Assembly (NCBI GenBank): GCA_964459495.1
Contig: CAYWNK010000006.1
Coordinates: 6,627 to 70,626, forward strand
DNA from: CAYWNK01 sp964459495
Lineage (GTDB): Bacteria > Planctomycetota > UBA1135 > GCA-002686595
DNA: 64,000 bases
Reading direction: 5' to 3'
Below are positions 24,825 through 33,977 of this stretch, one piece after another. The position numbers and the translations under genes were made by a program. Within the stretch, counting starts at the first letter, position 1. Every line of letters starts with the position of its first letter. The notes beneath the pieces are model-generated. The model was not told the origin of the DNA and did not search any database. It saw only the letters and a list, made by a program, of their open reading frames with translations.

Positions 24825-27401
24825 ATGGACGCTGAACGCTGGGAAAGGGTGGTTGAGCTCCACCATGAGGCACTGGAATTGGACCCAGGCGAGAGGGCTG
24901 TATTCCTCGAGATCAACTGCGGGCAGGATGCCGAGCTGATGGAGTTGTTGGGGAAGATGCTCGGGGAGTTGCCCGAGCATTTTGTTGAGCCCCTAACGAT
25001 CGGTTCTCTCCCGTCGCCACCTGACCTGGAAGGGCAGCAACTTGCTGACTTTCAACTTCATCGGGTCGTCGGGGTCGGGGGCATGGGCACTGTGTACCTG
25101 GCGAGCCAGCAGAGCCTCGAGCGTCAGGTCGCCGTGAAGGTCGTGAGCGTCAGGCCAGGAGTCAGTGAAGACGATCTGCAGCGCTTCGAGCGGGAGGCCC
25201 GCCGTGTCGCAACCCTCGATCACAAGCATATCGTGCCCGTGTATCTGGCGGGACGGGAGGGGGACACCGCGTACTTGGCCATGCCCTACCTGCGGGGCGG
25301 GAGTCTGGTCGAGCGCCTGAAGCGCGCGCGGGAGGGCGCGGCGCTGGATCAGGCCGATTGTGTGCGCTGGGTGGGCTCAATCGCCGCTGCGCTGCACTAC
25401 GTGCATGAGCAGGGGATGCAGCACCGGGACGTGAAGCCCGGCAACATCCTGCTGGATGAGTACGGCCAGGCCTACCTGGCCGACTTTGGCATCGCCCGGC
25501 GTCCCGACCAGGACACCCTGACCCTGGACCGCGGCACGCCCGCCTACATGAGCCCTGAGCAGGCCTCGGACAGGCCGATGGACTTCCGTTCAGACGTCTA
25601 CTCGCTTGGCGTTGTGCTCTACGAGCTTTTGGCCCAGGCGAGGCCTTTCGCCAAGTTGACGGGCGAAGGCCTGCGTAGCGCTGTAGCCCACGACGAGCCG
25701 CCGCTGCTGCGTAGCGTCAAGCCAGGAGTACCCCGCGACCTGGAGACCATTTGCCACACCGCGATGGCCAAGCGTCCGGAGGCTCGCTACCCCACGGCGG
25801 GCGCGTTGGCCCTCGACCTGGAGCTGTTCCAGAACAGTCGCCCGATCATGGCCCGCCCCCCGGCGGTTTGGGAGCGCGCAGCGCACTGGATCGCGAAGCA
25901 CAAGGTGCCGGCCGCCGTGCTGCTCGCTCTCTTGGTCACTGCCGGAGTGGCGGCGAAACTGTCGCGGAGTCTGGCGCTGCGGGACGAAGTCCGAGCGGCC
26001 TCGCTCGAGGTTCAGCATTCGATAGGCAAGGCGACGGACTTTTGGGAAGCGGGCGATCCTGATGCAAGTATCGCTGCATTGGAGGGGGTCTTGCGCAGCA
26101 TTGGCTTGCTGGAGAGGCTCACCGGGGGCGATGGCGAACTCATCGAGCTCAAGAAGCGGAGCCTCCGAGAGTCGCTCGTGCCCATCCGCGAGAGGTTGCT
26201 CGAAGAAATGGAAAGCGTATCGGAGAGCTCAAAGCGGGACCCGCTGGGAGTCTCTCCACTTCGGATCTCTCGGTTCGCAAGAAGGGTCTGGCAGATCGAG
26301 GCTATCTCGAGATCCTTGGAATTGCCTCCCAGGCAGACGCTCCCCGAGATGATCGGGACACGGGTGGCTCTGCGCTCCTCTCCGGAGGGGGCTCGTGTGG
26401 TGGCCCAGAGACTCGATCCTCTGACTCACCTTGTTGATCCTCTGGATCCACCGATCCGCCTCGGCACCACTCCAATGGAACCTGTGCCCATGGAGCCAGG
26501 GACCTACCACTTCTTCTTCCTGGGCGAGAACGGGCACCAGGGGGAGTTGATCCGACCCATCTATGCCGCCAGTCAGGTCGTCGAACCACCCATCGTCTTT
26601 CTAAGGCCGGAGGAGAGCTCGGGGCTGATTCGAATCCCTGCCGGCGCCATGAAGATTCACGAAGAGGAAGGCGAACGCGCTCTTGGGGCCGTAGAACTCC
26701 ACCTACCGACCTTTCTCGCCGGGGAGCACGAGGTGACGAACGAAGAGTTCTGGCAGTTCTCCCAAGAAACGGGTCATCCACTTCCGTTCGGTTGGCCGCT
26801 GGGAGAATGGGGGGCCGAATGGGGCGAGGTACCGGTGGCCTGGGTTCCTTGGACATCGGCTGAGGCGTACTGCGCTTGGGCCGGCGGCCGCCTCTCCAGC
26901 TACTACGAGTGGTCGAGAATGGCTCGGGGCGCGGATGCCCGCGATAGCCCCTGGGCACAGAGTCTTGAGGAGGGTGCAGAGCTTGCCGGGATTGCCAACA
27001 TCCCGGAGCTGCCTTCCGATGCATCGGACACTTGGGAGTCGCAGGTACCCAAGGTCGACGTCACTCTGACCTTGAAGCCCGCAAAAATGGAGCTAGCCCT
27101 GGGGTACTACCTTGCCAACATCCAGCCCGCTGCGGGTCCCACGCTGGATCGGAGCCCCGAGGGCATCTTGAATTTGTTCGGCAACGTGGCCGAGTGGACA
27201 CTGAGCTCGGGGCTGGCCCTCGAGGGAGATGTGCCTTTCTTGACACCGGGTCGAGCGGTCGTGCGCGGTGCCCACTGGCGGAGGGGAAGCCGCACTCTAG
27301 CCGACGTCATGGGTGCACCGATGGGAGTCACCATTGACTACGTGGGTTTCCGCTGCGTGAAAGGCCCGCCGCCCGCTTCACGCGCCTTGGCTAGGCAATA
27401 G
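24825..27401 (+). CDS. Transmembrane Ser/Thr kinase fused to an FGE/SUMF1-like domain
   Basis: 858 residues. An N-terminal planctomycete kinase leader (RWERVVELHHEALELDPGER) is followed by a kinase domain: G-loop GVGGMGTVY, Lys105 in VAVKVV, HRDVKPGN (Asp202), DFG (Asp220) and GTPAYMSPEQ. A transmembrane helix lies at about 365-380 (VPAAVLLALLVTAGVAAKL), then a coiled linker. The C-terminal domain resembles formylglycine-generating enzyme (IPAGAMKI; AGEHEVTNEEFWQFSQETG; NLFGNVAEWTLSSG; GAHWRRGS; VGFRC). Inferred: an outside sensor domain controlling a cytoplasmic kinase that acts on the divergent ECF sigma factor. Such domains in kinases often bind rather than oxidise. A TATAGT -10-like site lies at 24796. 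Confidence 0.9.
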   Translation: MDAERWERVVELHHEALELDPGERAVFLEINCGQDAELMELLGKMLGELPEHFVEPLTIGSLPSPPDLEGQQLADFQLHRVVGVGGMGTVYLASQQSLERQVAVKVVSVRPGVSEDDLQRFEREARRVATLDHKHIVPVYLAGREGDTAYLAMPYLRGGSLVERLKRAREGAALDQADCVRWVGSIAAALHYVHEQGMQHRDVKPGNILLDEYGQAYLADFGIARRPDQDTLTLDRGTPAYMSPEQASDRPMDFRSDVYSLGVVLYELLAQARPFAKLTGEGLRSAVAHDEPPLLRSVKPGVPRDLETICHTAMAKRPEARYPTAGALALDLELFQNSRPIMARPPAVWERAAHWIAKHKVPAAVLLALLVTAGVAAKLSRSLALRDEVRAASLEVQHSIGKATDFWEAGDPDASIAALEGVLRSIGLLERLTGGDGELIELKKRSLRESLVPIRERLLEEMESVSESSKRDPLGVSPLRISRFARRVWQIEAISRSLELPPRQTLPEMIGTRVALRSSPEGARVVAQRLDPLTHLVDPLDPPIRLGTTPMEPVPMEPGTYHFFFLGENGHQGELIRPIYAASQVVEPPIVFLRPEESSGLIRIPAGAMKIHEEEGERALGAVELHLPTFLAGEHEVTNEEFWQFSQETGHPLPFGWPLGEWGAEWGEVPVAWVPWTSAEAYCAWAGGRLSSYYEWSRMARGADARDSPWAQSLEEGAELAGIANIPELPSDASDTWESQVPKVDVTLTLKPAKMELALGYYLANIQPAAGPTLDRSPEGILNLFGNVAEWTLSSGLALEGDVPFLTPGRAVVRGAHWRRGSRTLADVMGAPMGVTIDYVGFRCVKGPPPASRALARQ

Positions 27402-27632
27402 GGCAGAGGTCCATCCCGGCGATGCTTCCGGGCTGGCTAGCAGGCCCGCGCCTAAGCAGGCAGCGTCGCGCACGCCGGCGAGCGATTTGGTTGCAAGTTT
27501 GCGCAGAGGACTTGGACGTGGGCGCCGAGGGCGAAAACAGGGGGGAATGTCGCGCCAATTCTCGCGGGAGCTATGCCCATGGTTTGACGGATGCCGAATT
27601 CGCGGCTTCCGCATCGTTCAGAGGACAGAACC

Positions 27633-29810
27633 ATGCATTGTCAATCTCGCCAATCTCGTTTCCAAACGCTCTGGAAGGGTCTATCCGGGGCAATCGCGGT
27701 CTGCGGCTGTAGCTTCGCGCTGCAGTCCGGTGTTGTCGCCCAAAACGTTCATCAGGTCGACACGATCTACAACCCGCACCCGCGGCGCATGCACCAAACC
27801 GAGTGGTTGCGGCCAGAGTTTCCCGCGGCATGGGGAGATGCCACCGAGGCTAGCCCCTTGCTCACCTACTTCTACGTGCGCCCGGGAATCTCGGCCTTCG
27901 AGGGAACCAATGCCCTAGCCGCACCGAGTTCGGAGATTGCCCAATACACAGGATCCACCACCGACCAAGGCCATCGATTGGCGTACAAGCCCGACCCCTC
28001 CTACTCCGGCGAGTTCTCCTTCTTCTTCCTGTCGATCCATGGGCCGACAGGTGAAATCTCGATCAGTGACATCGGCGTCGTGCACTTCGACCGCGCCATC
28101 GACGGACCGGTCGCGGACTTGACCTGCAATTGGGACGACTACGTACCGAGCGAGCCGCTTCCGCGCAACCTAACCACCGGCCACGTTTGGGTCTGCAAGG
28201 CCATGGGTGATGATGCCAACGACGGAATGAGCAAGATGTCGGCGGTTGCTACGCTGACCCGTGGCATCGAGATCTTGAGGAACTACCAGCCGGCTGGAGC
28301 TCCGCTTGCCGAGAAGGTCATGATCATTCGTGGCGGCGTCTACCGATACTCCGATTCCACCCTCAACCAGATCGACCTGAGAAACTACGACGGCAGCACA
28401 CAAACCCCGATCGTGATCGCAGGCTATGCCGGAGAGGAGGTCATCTTGGACGGGTTCTGCAAAGACTGGAATCAAATGACTGCGGCGGAGAAGCTGAATC
28501 CCTACTCGGGAGAGTGGTACGGGGTCGATCTGGTGGGGTCGAACCATGTCGTGGTTGAAAATCTCACTCTCCGCGGTTGGCGGGTGGAAGCTGTCAACCC
28601 GGACAACACCGACCATGTGCAACTGCGCTTTTTGGAGATGCACAACATGGGCAAGTGGGGCGTTCAGGCCTTCGGCTCGGTGACCAACTTCGTCATCGAG
28701 GGTTGCCGCATCTCGGGTGTCGACCTCGAGCATGGCATCTACATCGCGGGCAATGGCATGGACCCTGCTGGCCAGTACCTGCCAGGAAGTCACGACATTC
28801 GCATCAGTTTCAATGACGTCTCCTACACGAACAGGCATGGAATCCACGTCAATGGGCTTCAGAACCAGGTCTTGATCAACAACAACCGCGTCCAGCAGGC
28901 CAAGTACGGAGGCATCCAGTGCACGGGGACTTCGAACCTGCGCATCTGGAACAACGTTCTGGCTGAGTCCATGAGGTTTGGAGTCTCGATCTTCAGCGAC
29001 TGGGATGACACCCAGTGGTCCGACCGGGAAAGCGGCTCGACCGATGATTGGAAAGCGACGCACTACCAGGTGATCCGGGATATCGAGATCGCCTACAACA
29101 CGGTCTATGTGCCCGACGCTGAGTGGACTGCTCGGGAAGGCACTAGCGGACCCGATGAATACGAAGTGATTCGGTTTGCAGAGACGTCGCAGTACACCCT
29201 GCTTCAGGAGTCGCCAAACTTCTCAACTGACCCGACCATGAACCTGGACTACAGGGACGAGGCGCTCGTTGAGCCGTTCTGCGACATCCGAGTGCATGAC
29301 AACGTTCTCGTGGGACAGAGCGAGAGGGTCGTCGGCGTCCAGCTGAGTGCCAAGAAGGCCGTTCCTTTTCAGCCCTTCGTGGCCAGCAACGAGTTCTCCC
29401 GGGAAGAGCGCATGTTGGAGGGCATCCAGTTTGAGAACAACTTGATACGCGCCGAACAGCCGTTCAACGGAATGCCGGTGCGCATGTCGCTCCTGTCGAC
29501 CTGGGAGCCCAACAACATCCCTGCCAAGAGCTTCGACCTGGCGGACCTTCAGAGCTCATTCCCTTCCACGTGGGAAGGAAACAAGCTTGGGGGAGATCCA
29601 TCGTTCGAGGCGACGATGCTGATCACTCCGGTGTCGATCCCGATCTGGTGGCCAAGCCGTTACGGAGCGCTGGATGCGGCGGACTACTCGCTGATGGTGG
29701 GGTCCGATGCGATCGATCGAGCAGAGGGGCCGACCCTGGGAGTGGACGCGGTAGGCCAAGAGCGCCCCCTGGGTGTGGCGAATGATCAGGGAGCAATCGA
29801 GTCCCACTAG
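27633..29810 (+). CDS. Secreted right-handed parallel beta-helix protein
   Basis: 725 residues from ATG 27633 (GAGGACAG upstream). A signal peptide (GLSGAIAVCGCSFALQSGVV) is followed by an N-terminal domain, then beta-helix coils with Asn ladders (SHDIRISFNDVSYTNRHGIH, NQVLINNNRVQQAKYGGIQC, NLRIWNNVLAESMRFGVSIF). This fold is typical of pectate-lyase-like or CASH-type polysaccharide lyases and epimerases. No catalytic triad can be assigned, so substrate and activity are open. It ends in a stretch typical of planctomycete surface proteins (AVGQERPLGVANDQGAIESH). A 231-nt gap separates it from the kinase gene, with nothing recognisable in it. Confidence 0.8.
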   Translation: MHCQSRQSRFQTLWKGLSGAIAVCGCSFALQSGVVAQNVHQVDTIYNPHPRRMHQTEWLRPEFPAAWGDATEASPLLTYFYVRPGISAFEGTNALAAPSSEIAQYTGSTTDQGHRLAYKPDPSYSGEFSFFFLSIHGPTGEISISDIGVVHFDRAIDGPVADLTCNWDDYVPSEPLPRNLTTGHVWVCKAMGDDANDGMSKMSAVATLTRGIEILRNYQPAGAPLAEKVMIIRGGVYRYSDSTLNQIDLRNYDGSTQTPIVIAGYAGEEVILDGFCKDWNQMTAAEKLNPYSGEWYGVDLVGSNHVVVENLTLRGWRVEAVNPDNTDHVQLRFLEMHNMGKWGVQAFGSVTNFVIEGCRISGVDLEHGIYIAGNGMDPAGQYLPGSHDIRISFNDVSYTNRHGIHVNGLQNQVLINNNRVQQAKYGGIQCTGTSNLRIWNNVLAESMRFGVSIFSDWDDTQWSDRESGSTDDWKATHYQVIRDIEIAYNTVYVPDAEWTAREGTSGPDEYEVIRFAETSQYTLLQESPNFSTDPTMNLDYRDEALVEPFCDIRVHDNVLVGQSERVVGVQLSAKKAVPFQPFVASNEFSREERMLEGIQFENNLIRAEQPFNGMPVRMSLLSTWEPNNIPAKSFDLADLQSSFPSTWEGNKLGGDPSFEATMLITPVSIPIWWPSRYGALDAADYSLMVGSDAIDRAEGPTLGVDAVGQERPLGVANDQGAIESH

Positions 29811-29825
29811 CCCGTCCCTGATTCC

Positions 29826-29863
29826 AGAGCTCAGCGTCTTCTCCTCCGAAGACGCTGGGCTCT
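29826..29863 (+). terminator. Hairpin terminator after the beta-helix gene
   Basis: Outer 5 bp (AGAGC/GCTCT), one mismatch, inner 10 bp (CAGCGTCTTC/GAAGACGCTG) and a 6-nt loop, followed by a short T-containing tail. It sits between the beta-helix stop and the next sigma gene. Confidence 0.65.
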
Positions 29864-29889
29864 TCTGCCCATACCGGAAAGTACGTACC

Positions 29890-30543
29890 ATGGTTAGAAG
29901 ACACATCGGCCGTCGGAACCCCGTCGGTGCTGCCCTGTCCTCTCTCATGTGGGGTAACTCTGAATCTGCCAAACCAGGCCAGGTGGCCCATCCCAACGAC
30001 CTTCAGTTAATCAAGAAGGCACTAGGGGGCGACAGCGTGGCGAAGGAGCAGTTGCTTGTACGACTGAGCTATGTGCCCGCGATGGTGTACGACCGGCATC
30101 GACGCTGTGGATCCAGGCTAGCTGCTGACGAACTGGAGGATGTGGTTCAGAACACATTGATGGCGGTGTGGCGGAAGCTGCCGAGCTTTGAGGGGCGGTC
30201 ACGCCTTGAAACCTGGACCTATGGCTTTTGCATTCACGAGATCTACCGCGCCCTGGAGCGTCGCCAGCGAGGGCCGCGCAGGGAGGATCTGGAGGTCCTG
30301 GACCCCGAGGATCCCAGCCAAAATGAGCCGGCCGATGACTTTGACTACCTGTATCTGGCCATCGAAGAGGTCGGTGAGCCCACGGCGACCATCGTGCGCA
30401 TGAAGCACTTCGAAAAGCTGACGTTCAATGCGATCGGAGCGCGAATGGACATGTCCCCAAACACAGCCAAGAGCAACTACTACCGTGGGATCCAAGCGCT
30501 GCGCCAAAAGCTGGCCCCGAAGCGGAGGATGGAAGAGCTGTGA
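29890..30543 (+). CDS. ECF RNA polymerase sigma factor
   Basis: 217 residues from ATG 29890; ATG 29947 is an alternative start. Region 2 is ADELEDVVQNTLMAVWRKLP then SFEGRSRLETWTYGFCIHEI, the pattern of sigma2.2-2.4. Region 4 is VRMKHFEKLTFNAIGARMDM then SPNTAKSNYYRGIQALRQKL, a helix-turn-helix. The anti-sigma gene follows with a 4-nt GTGA overlap, giving equimolar expression. It differs from the sigma factor at 24141-24704. The regulon is unknown but probably includes this operon. Confidence 0.9.
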   Translation: MVRRHIGRRNPVGAALSSLMWGNSESAKPGQVAHPNDLQLIKKALGGDSVAKEQLLVRLSYVPAMVYDRHRRCGSRLAADELEDVVQNTLMAVWRKLPSFEGRSRLETWTYGFCIHEIYRALERRQRGPRREDLEVLDPEDPSQNEPADDFDYLYLAIEEVGEPTATIVRMKHFEKLTFNAIGARMDMSPNTAKSNYYRGIQALRQKLAPKRRMEEL

Positions 30544-31202
30544 ATGCACACCACCAAGAACTCATGCAACGACTTGTTTGTGAGGAACTGTCGCCACTCG
30601 ATGCCCAAGTGGTCGAAGCCCGTGCCCAGGACCCCGATTTCGACTTCGAGGTGAGTGAATGGATGAAGCTTACGGCCAAGCTCGACTCCGCCGGGGATCA
30701 GGTCTTTGCCGAGATCGAAGAACTGCGCGCGAGGGCCACCGAGGCCGATTTGGACAAGATGCGGGAGGCCTTTCAGAGCAAGCCAAATCATGGGCCTCGC
30801 ACCAAGGCGTGGATGGCCCCGTTGGCTGCTGCATTTCTAGTCTGCCTGCTGGGAGGTCTATGGTGGTCTAGCCAGAAGGATGCCGGTGGGAATCGCAGTG
30901 GCCTTTTGGGCGGAAGCCAGATCGTCGAGGGAGCTTCGCCCCAGGGGAGTGGGGTTAGCTTTCAGCGCTTCGAAATACCTATCGAAGTCGAGGGCTATCA
31001 AGTGGAGGTGGAGGTCTTGGATCCAGCGACCCACGAGACCTTGGCGACCAGCGGCCGGGTATCCTCGTCCACATGGACACCCGAGGAATCGCAGTACAGC
31101 TCCTGGCCAGATTCGATCGAGTGGCGCTGGGTTGCCTATCGCAGCAGCGGCGAGTTCGACAAGGGGAAGAGCTCCCCTCGCAACGTGGTGGCCAGCCGCT
31201 AG
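30540..31202 (+). CDS. Transmembrane anti-sigma factor
   Basis: 220 residues from GTG 30540. The cytoplasmic N-terminal region (about 1-95) has the helical layout of anti-sigma domains (LMQRLVCEELSPLDAQVVEA), but no HxxxCxxC zinc motif. One transmembrane helix lies at about 95-110 (APLAAAFLVCLLGGLWW), then a periplasmic beta-rich domain (EIPIEVEGYQVEVEVLDPAT). Position and coupling to the upstream sigma gene identify it. The 3' end overlaps the possible start of the next gene, a CHAT protease. Proteolysis by that protein could release the sigma factor (inference). Confidence 0.75.
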   Translation: MNAHHQELMQRLVCEELSPLDAQVVEARAQDPDFDFEVSEWMKLTAKLDSAGDQVFAEIEELRARATEADLDKMREAFQSKPNHGPRTKAWMAPLAAAFLVCLLGGLWWSSQKDAGGNRSGLLGGSQIVEGASPQGSGVSFQRFEIPIEVEGYQVEVEVLDPATHETLATSGRVSSSTWTPEESQYSSWPDSIEWRWVAYRSSGEFDKGKSSPRNVVASR

Positions 31203-33859
31203 CGAAGCTGATTGCCCTGGGCCTAGGGCTGTCCCTCTGGGTGGGGCCCGCGCAGGCAGGATCGGGGTGGAGTGCGCAGGATCCTGGCCCCCACTGGGCC
31301 GCCTATCTTCGATCCCTGGAGCTGTTGGACGACAGCCTAGAATTAGAGGCTTGTCGGAGCCGCGCGGAGTACTTGCTGACGGGAACTGCGTTCCTGTTGA
31401 CGGCTGAAGGGTACCAGCCATGGGTCGAGGAAATCGACGTCTTGAAGGCTCTGCAGCTTGCCCATGCGGGGTTCGAAAAATCAGGCGTAGGTGTTGAGAG
31501 CTTTGCCCTGGATGCGCTGGCCCTAGTCAAGCGAACGGGACTGCACCTGGATGCAACCGTCGCGTCCGATGCCTACACGCTGTTGGATCAACTCTGGCCC
31601 GAAGATGTTCAGGCGCGTGCTCTGATGTACATCCGCTGGACCGATTTGGTGCGATCGGAGTTCAACGACCTAGACCAATCTTCGCGTTTGTTGGCGCGAG
31701 CGGAGGCGGTGATCGGCGAGATGCGCGATCAGGATCTAGCGAACCAGGCGAAGATTGAATATCGAGATCAAGAGGTGCTCATTGCGATTGAGGCCGGTTT
31801 GCCCGATCTGGCTATTGGATCTAGCCTGCAGGCCCTGGTTGAAGCGGAACTGGGTCTTTCTAGAGCCATCCAGTTGGAGGAGGAAGGGCAGGATCCCTAC
31901 CTCACTACCGCGCGAATCAACTCATGGCTCGACGCTCTGCGCAACCGCTTGGCCATGGCGCAAGCCTTGGATCGCTACGACCTTCTAGAGGAGACCATCC
32001 AGCGGGCTAGGCAGCATTTGGGATGGCAGAAGTTGGCCAAGGACTACCCGCTGCAGCGCGCGATCGCCGAACTGCGCTTCATCCACGCGTATCTGCGCAT
32101 CCAAAAGGCGGGTGTCCAACCCCAACCAAGTCCGACTGGGGAGGAGCTTGGCGAGGCACGTCTGATCGAGCTTGCAGCCGCGGACTCGCCCTTGGTGGAT
32201 CAACCCAGCGAGCACCGGCGAGCGATTCGATTGCTTGGCGACCTACGCCTTGAGCAGGGCAGATATGAAGAGGCACGGAGCCGGTATACGCGCCTGCTGG
32301 GCGATGTCCCAGAGGGCGAGGCGCAGCGCCGTTTTCTCGGTGCCCGCATGGCGAGCCTGGAACGGCTGGACGCGGGAGGTCGCAAGCAATACGAGACAGC
32401 CATCGCGAACTTGGAAGACGCTTGGATCAGCCAACTGAACGACTGGGCGGAGCTCCCGCCAAGCCCTTCGGGCTTTGCTACGCTTCACTTCGAAGCGCAG
32501 ATGAGCACCCTGGAAGAGCTCGCTCTCTTCGACCTATCCAATGCTGAACCAGGCTTGGGCGTGGAAAGATGTCTTGAGCGTCTTTCTGCCCAACAGGCAG
32601 TCGGTGGTCTCGCGCGCCGCTGGCAGCTGAAGCCCCCAAGTGTCGCCGAGCTCAAGCAAGGCATCCTCGCACCCGGACGGTTGGTCTTGGCCTTCCAGCC
32701 TGGTCGCGACCAGAGCTTTGTGTTCTGGATGGATGGGGACAGTTCGGGCTATTCCCAGCTGCCTGCCTATGACGAGCTCGACCGGGTGCGCCGGGAGTTT
32801 CTGGTCGCGATTTCGCGCAGTGCTCTTGAGGACAGCAAGGTCCCGCTCGTTTCGGCTGCGGAAGAGGCAACCGGGGCTTTCTTGCCCCCCGCGATTGGCG
32901 AAGCGATTGCTAGGGCGGATGCCATCTGGGTCGCCGGGTTGGACGGCACAGGCTACGTGCCGATTGAGCTGCTCCTGGGTCCGGACGGCTTGCCCCTGGG
33001 GCTGGCCCACACAGTCGGTTACCTGCCTTCCTTGCCGGCTGGTGTGCACTTGGCGGGCATTTGCCAGGCGCCCGCACCGGGAACAGACGTCGCACTGGTG
33101 GCTTGCGCAGATCCTGGAGAAGCCACCCTTGGGGGCTTTCCTGGCATTCAGTCTCTCGATTTCTCCTCAGCGGATGCCGACCGCTGGCTGGGGGTCTACG
33201 GCCCCGCGGCCGGATCGACCTACCTGCAGGAGGAGGCAAGCCTTGGCGCATTCGGAGCGGTGTGCAGGGAACAGCCTCGCCTGCTGCAACTGCTGGCCCA
33301 TGGTGTGCCGCACCCGGAGCTGCCGATTGGTCGCGGCCTCGCCTTGGCCGGTGCCGTGCCGAGCGGTGGGGGGCTTTGGCCGGAGGATCTCTACGCGATG
33401 AGTGATTCACCCCCCTTTGTGATCCTGACCGCCTGCGGTTTGTGGGACGCACCTACGCGCCGGGGGGAAGACGGTTCGACTCACCTCGGTGGTGCCTTCC
33501 TGGCCGCGGGGGCACGCTGTGTCCTAATGTCCTGGGCGGACCTGGGATTGGAAGAGGCGCGCAACGTTCAAGCGGATCTGCATGCTGCACTCTCCTCCGG
33601 AGCGAGCATGGAGAGGGCTTTGTTGCAAGCACGCCAGGCGTGCTGGAACCGGGCGGAATGGGGCCCTGAAGCCGTTCAGAGCCTCTTGGTGCACGCCTTT
33701 GGCTGGCCCGCATCGAAGCCCTTCCCGGAGCTCTTGGGCGCCAAGCCCAGTCGCGAGGGCTTCTCGCCCTTGAGCTTCTTGGCGACGGTCCCGGGAGTCG
33801 CAGGGCTGCTGCTCTTGGGGTTTGTGGTGTACAGGCTCAGCCGGAAGGGGCTTGCCTAG
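31073..33859 (+). CDS. Membrane-anchored CHAT-domain (caspase-like) protein
   Basis: 928 residues if started at ATG 31073, which overlaps the anti-sigma gene by 130 nt; GTG 31121 would shorten the N-region ahead of a signal peptide (LAKLIALGLGLSLWVGPAQA). The middle is helical, TPR-like. The C-terminal CHAT domain has the catalytic pair His743 (LLAHGVP) and Cys788 (VILTACGLW), then GGAFLAAGARCVLMSWADLG. The last 35 residues form a transmembrane helix (TVPGVAGLLLLGFVVYRLS). CHAT proteins are Cys peptidases of the caspase/separase clan, and TPR-CHAT proteins act in bacterial signalling and defence. The domain should face the periplasm. It is in an operon with a sigma/anti-sigma pair; its substrate is unknown. 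Confidence 0.82.
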   Translation: MDTRGIAVQLLARFDRVALGCLSQQRRVRQGEELPSQRGGQPLAKLIALGLGLSLWVGPAQAGSGWSAQDPGPHWAAYLRSLELLDDSLELEACRSRAEYLLTGTAFLLTAEGYQPWVEEIDVLKALQLAHAGFEKSGVGVESFALDALALVKRTGLHLDATVASDAYTLLDQLWPEDVQARALMYIRWTDLVRSEFNDLDQSSRLLARAEAVIGEMRDQDLANQAKIEYRDQEVLIAIEAGLPDLAIGSSLQALVEAELGLSRAIQLEEEGQDPYLTTARINSWLDALRNRLAMAQALDRYDLLEETIQRARQHLGWQKLAKDYPLQRAIAELRFIHAYLRIQKAGVQPQPSPTGEELGEARLIELAAADSPLVDQPSEHRRAIRLLGDLRLEQGRYEEARSRYTRLLGDVPEGEAQRRFLGARMASLERLDAGGRKQYETAIANLEDAWISQLNDWAELPPSPSGFATLHFEAQMSTLEELALFDLSNAEPGLGVERCLERLSAQQAVGGLARRWQLKPPSVAELKQGILAPGRLVLAFQPGRDQSFVFWMDGDSSGYSQLPAYDELDRVRREFLVAISRSALEDSKVPLVSAAEEATGAFLPPAIGEAIARADAIWVAGLDGTGYVPIELLLGPDGLPLGLAHTVGYLPSLPAGVHLAGICQAPAPGTDVALVACADPGEATLGGFPGIQSLDFSSADADRWLGVYGPAAGSTYLQEEASLGAFGAVCREQPRLLQLLAHGVPHPELPIGRGLALAGAVPSGGGLWPEDLYAMSDSPPFVILTACGLWDAPTRRGEDGSTHLGGAFLAAGARCVLMSWADLGLEEARNVQADLHAALSSGASMERALLQARQACWNRAEWGPEAVQSLLVHAFGWPASKPFPELLGAKPSREGFSPLSFLATVPGVAGLLLLGFVVYRLSRKGLA

Positions 33860-33977
33860 GAGTCGGGGACCAGCTCGTTGGGATGGGCCATCGAAGTTCA
33901 TCTAGGGTAGGGAGGTGCCGCGACCGAGAATATCTCGCGGCCGCGGCGAAGAGAGGTTCGTCGATCCCGGCGAGGCC

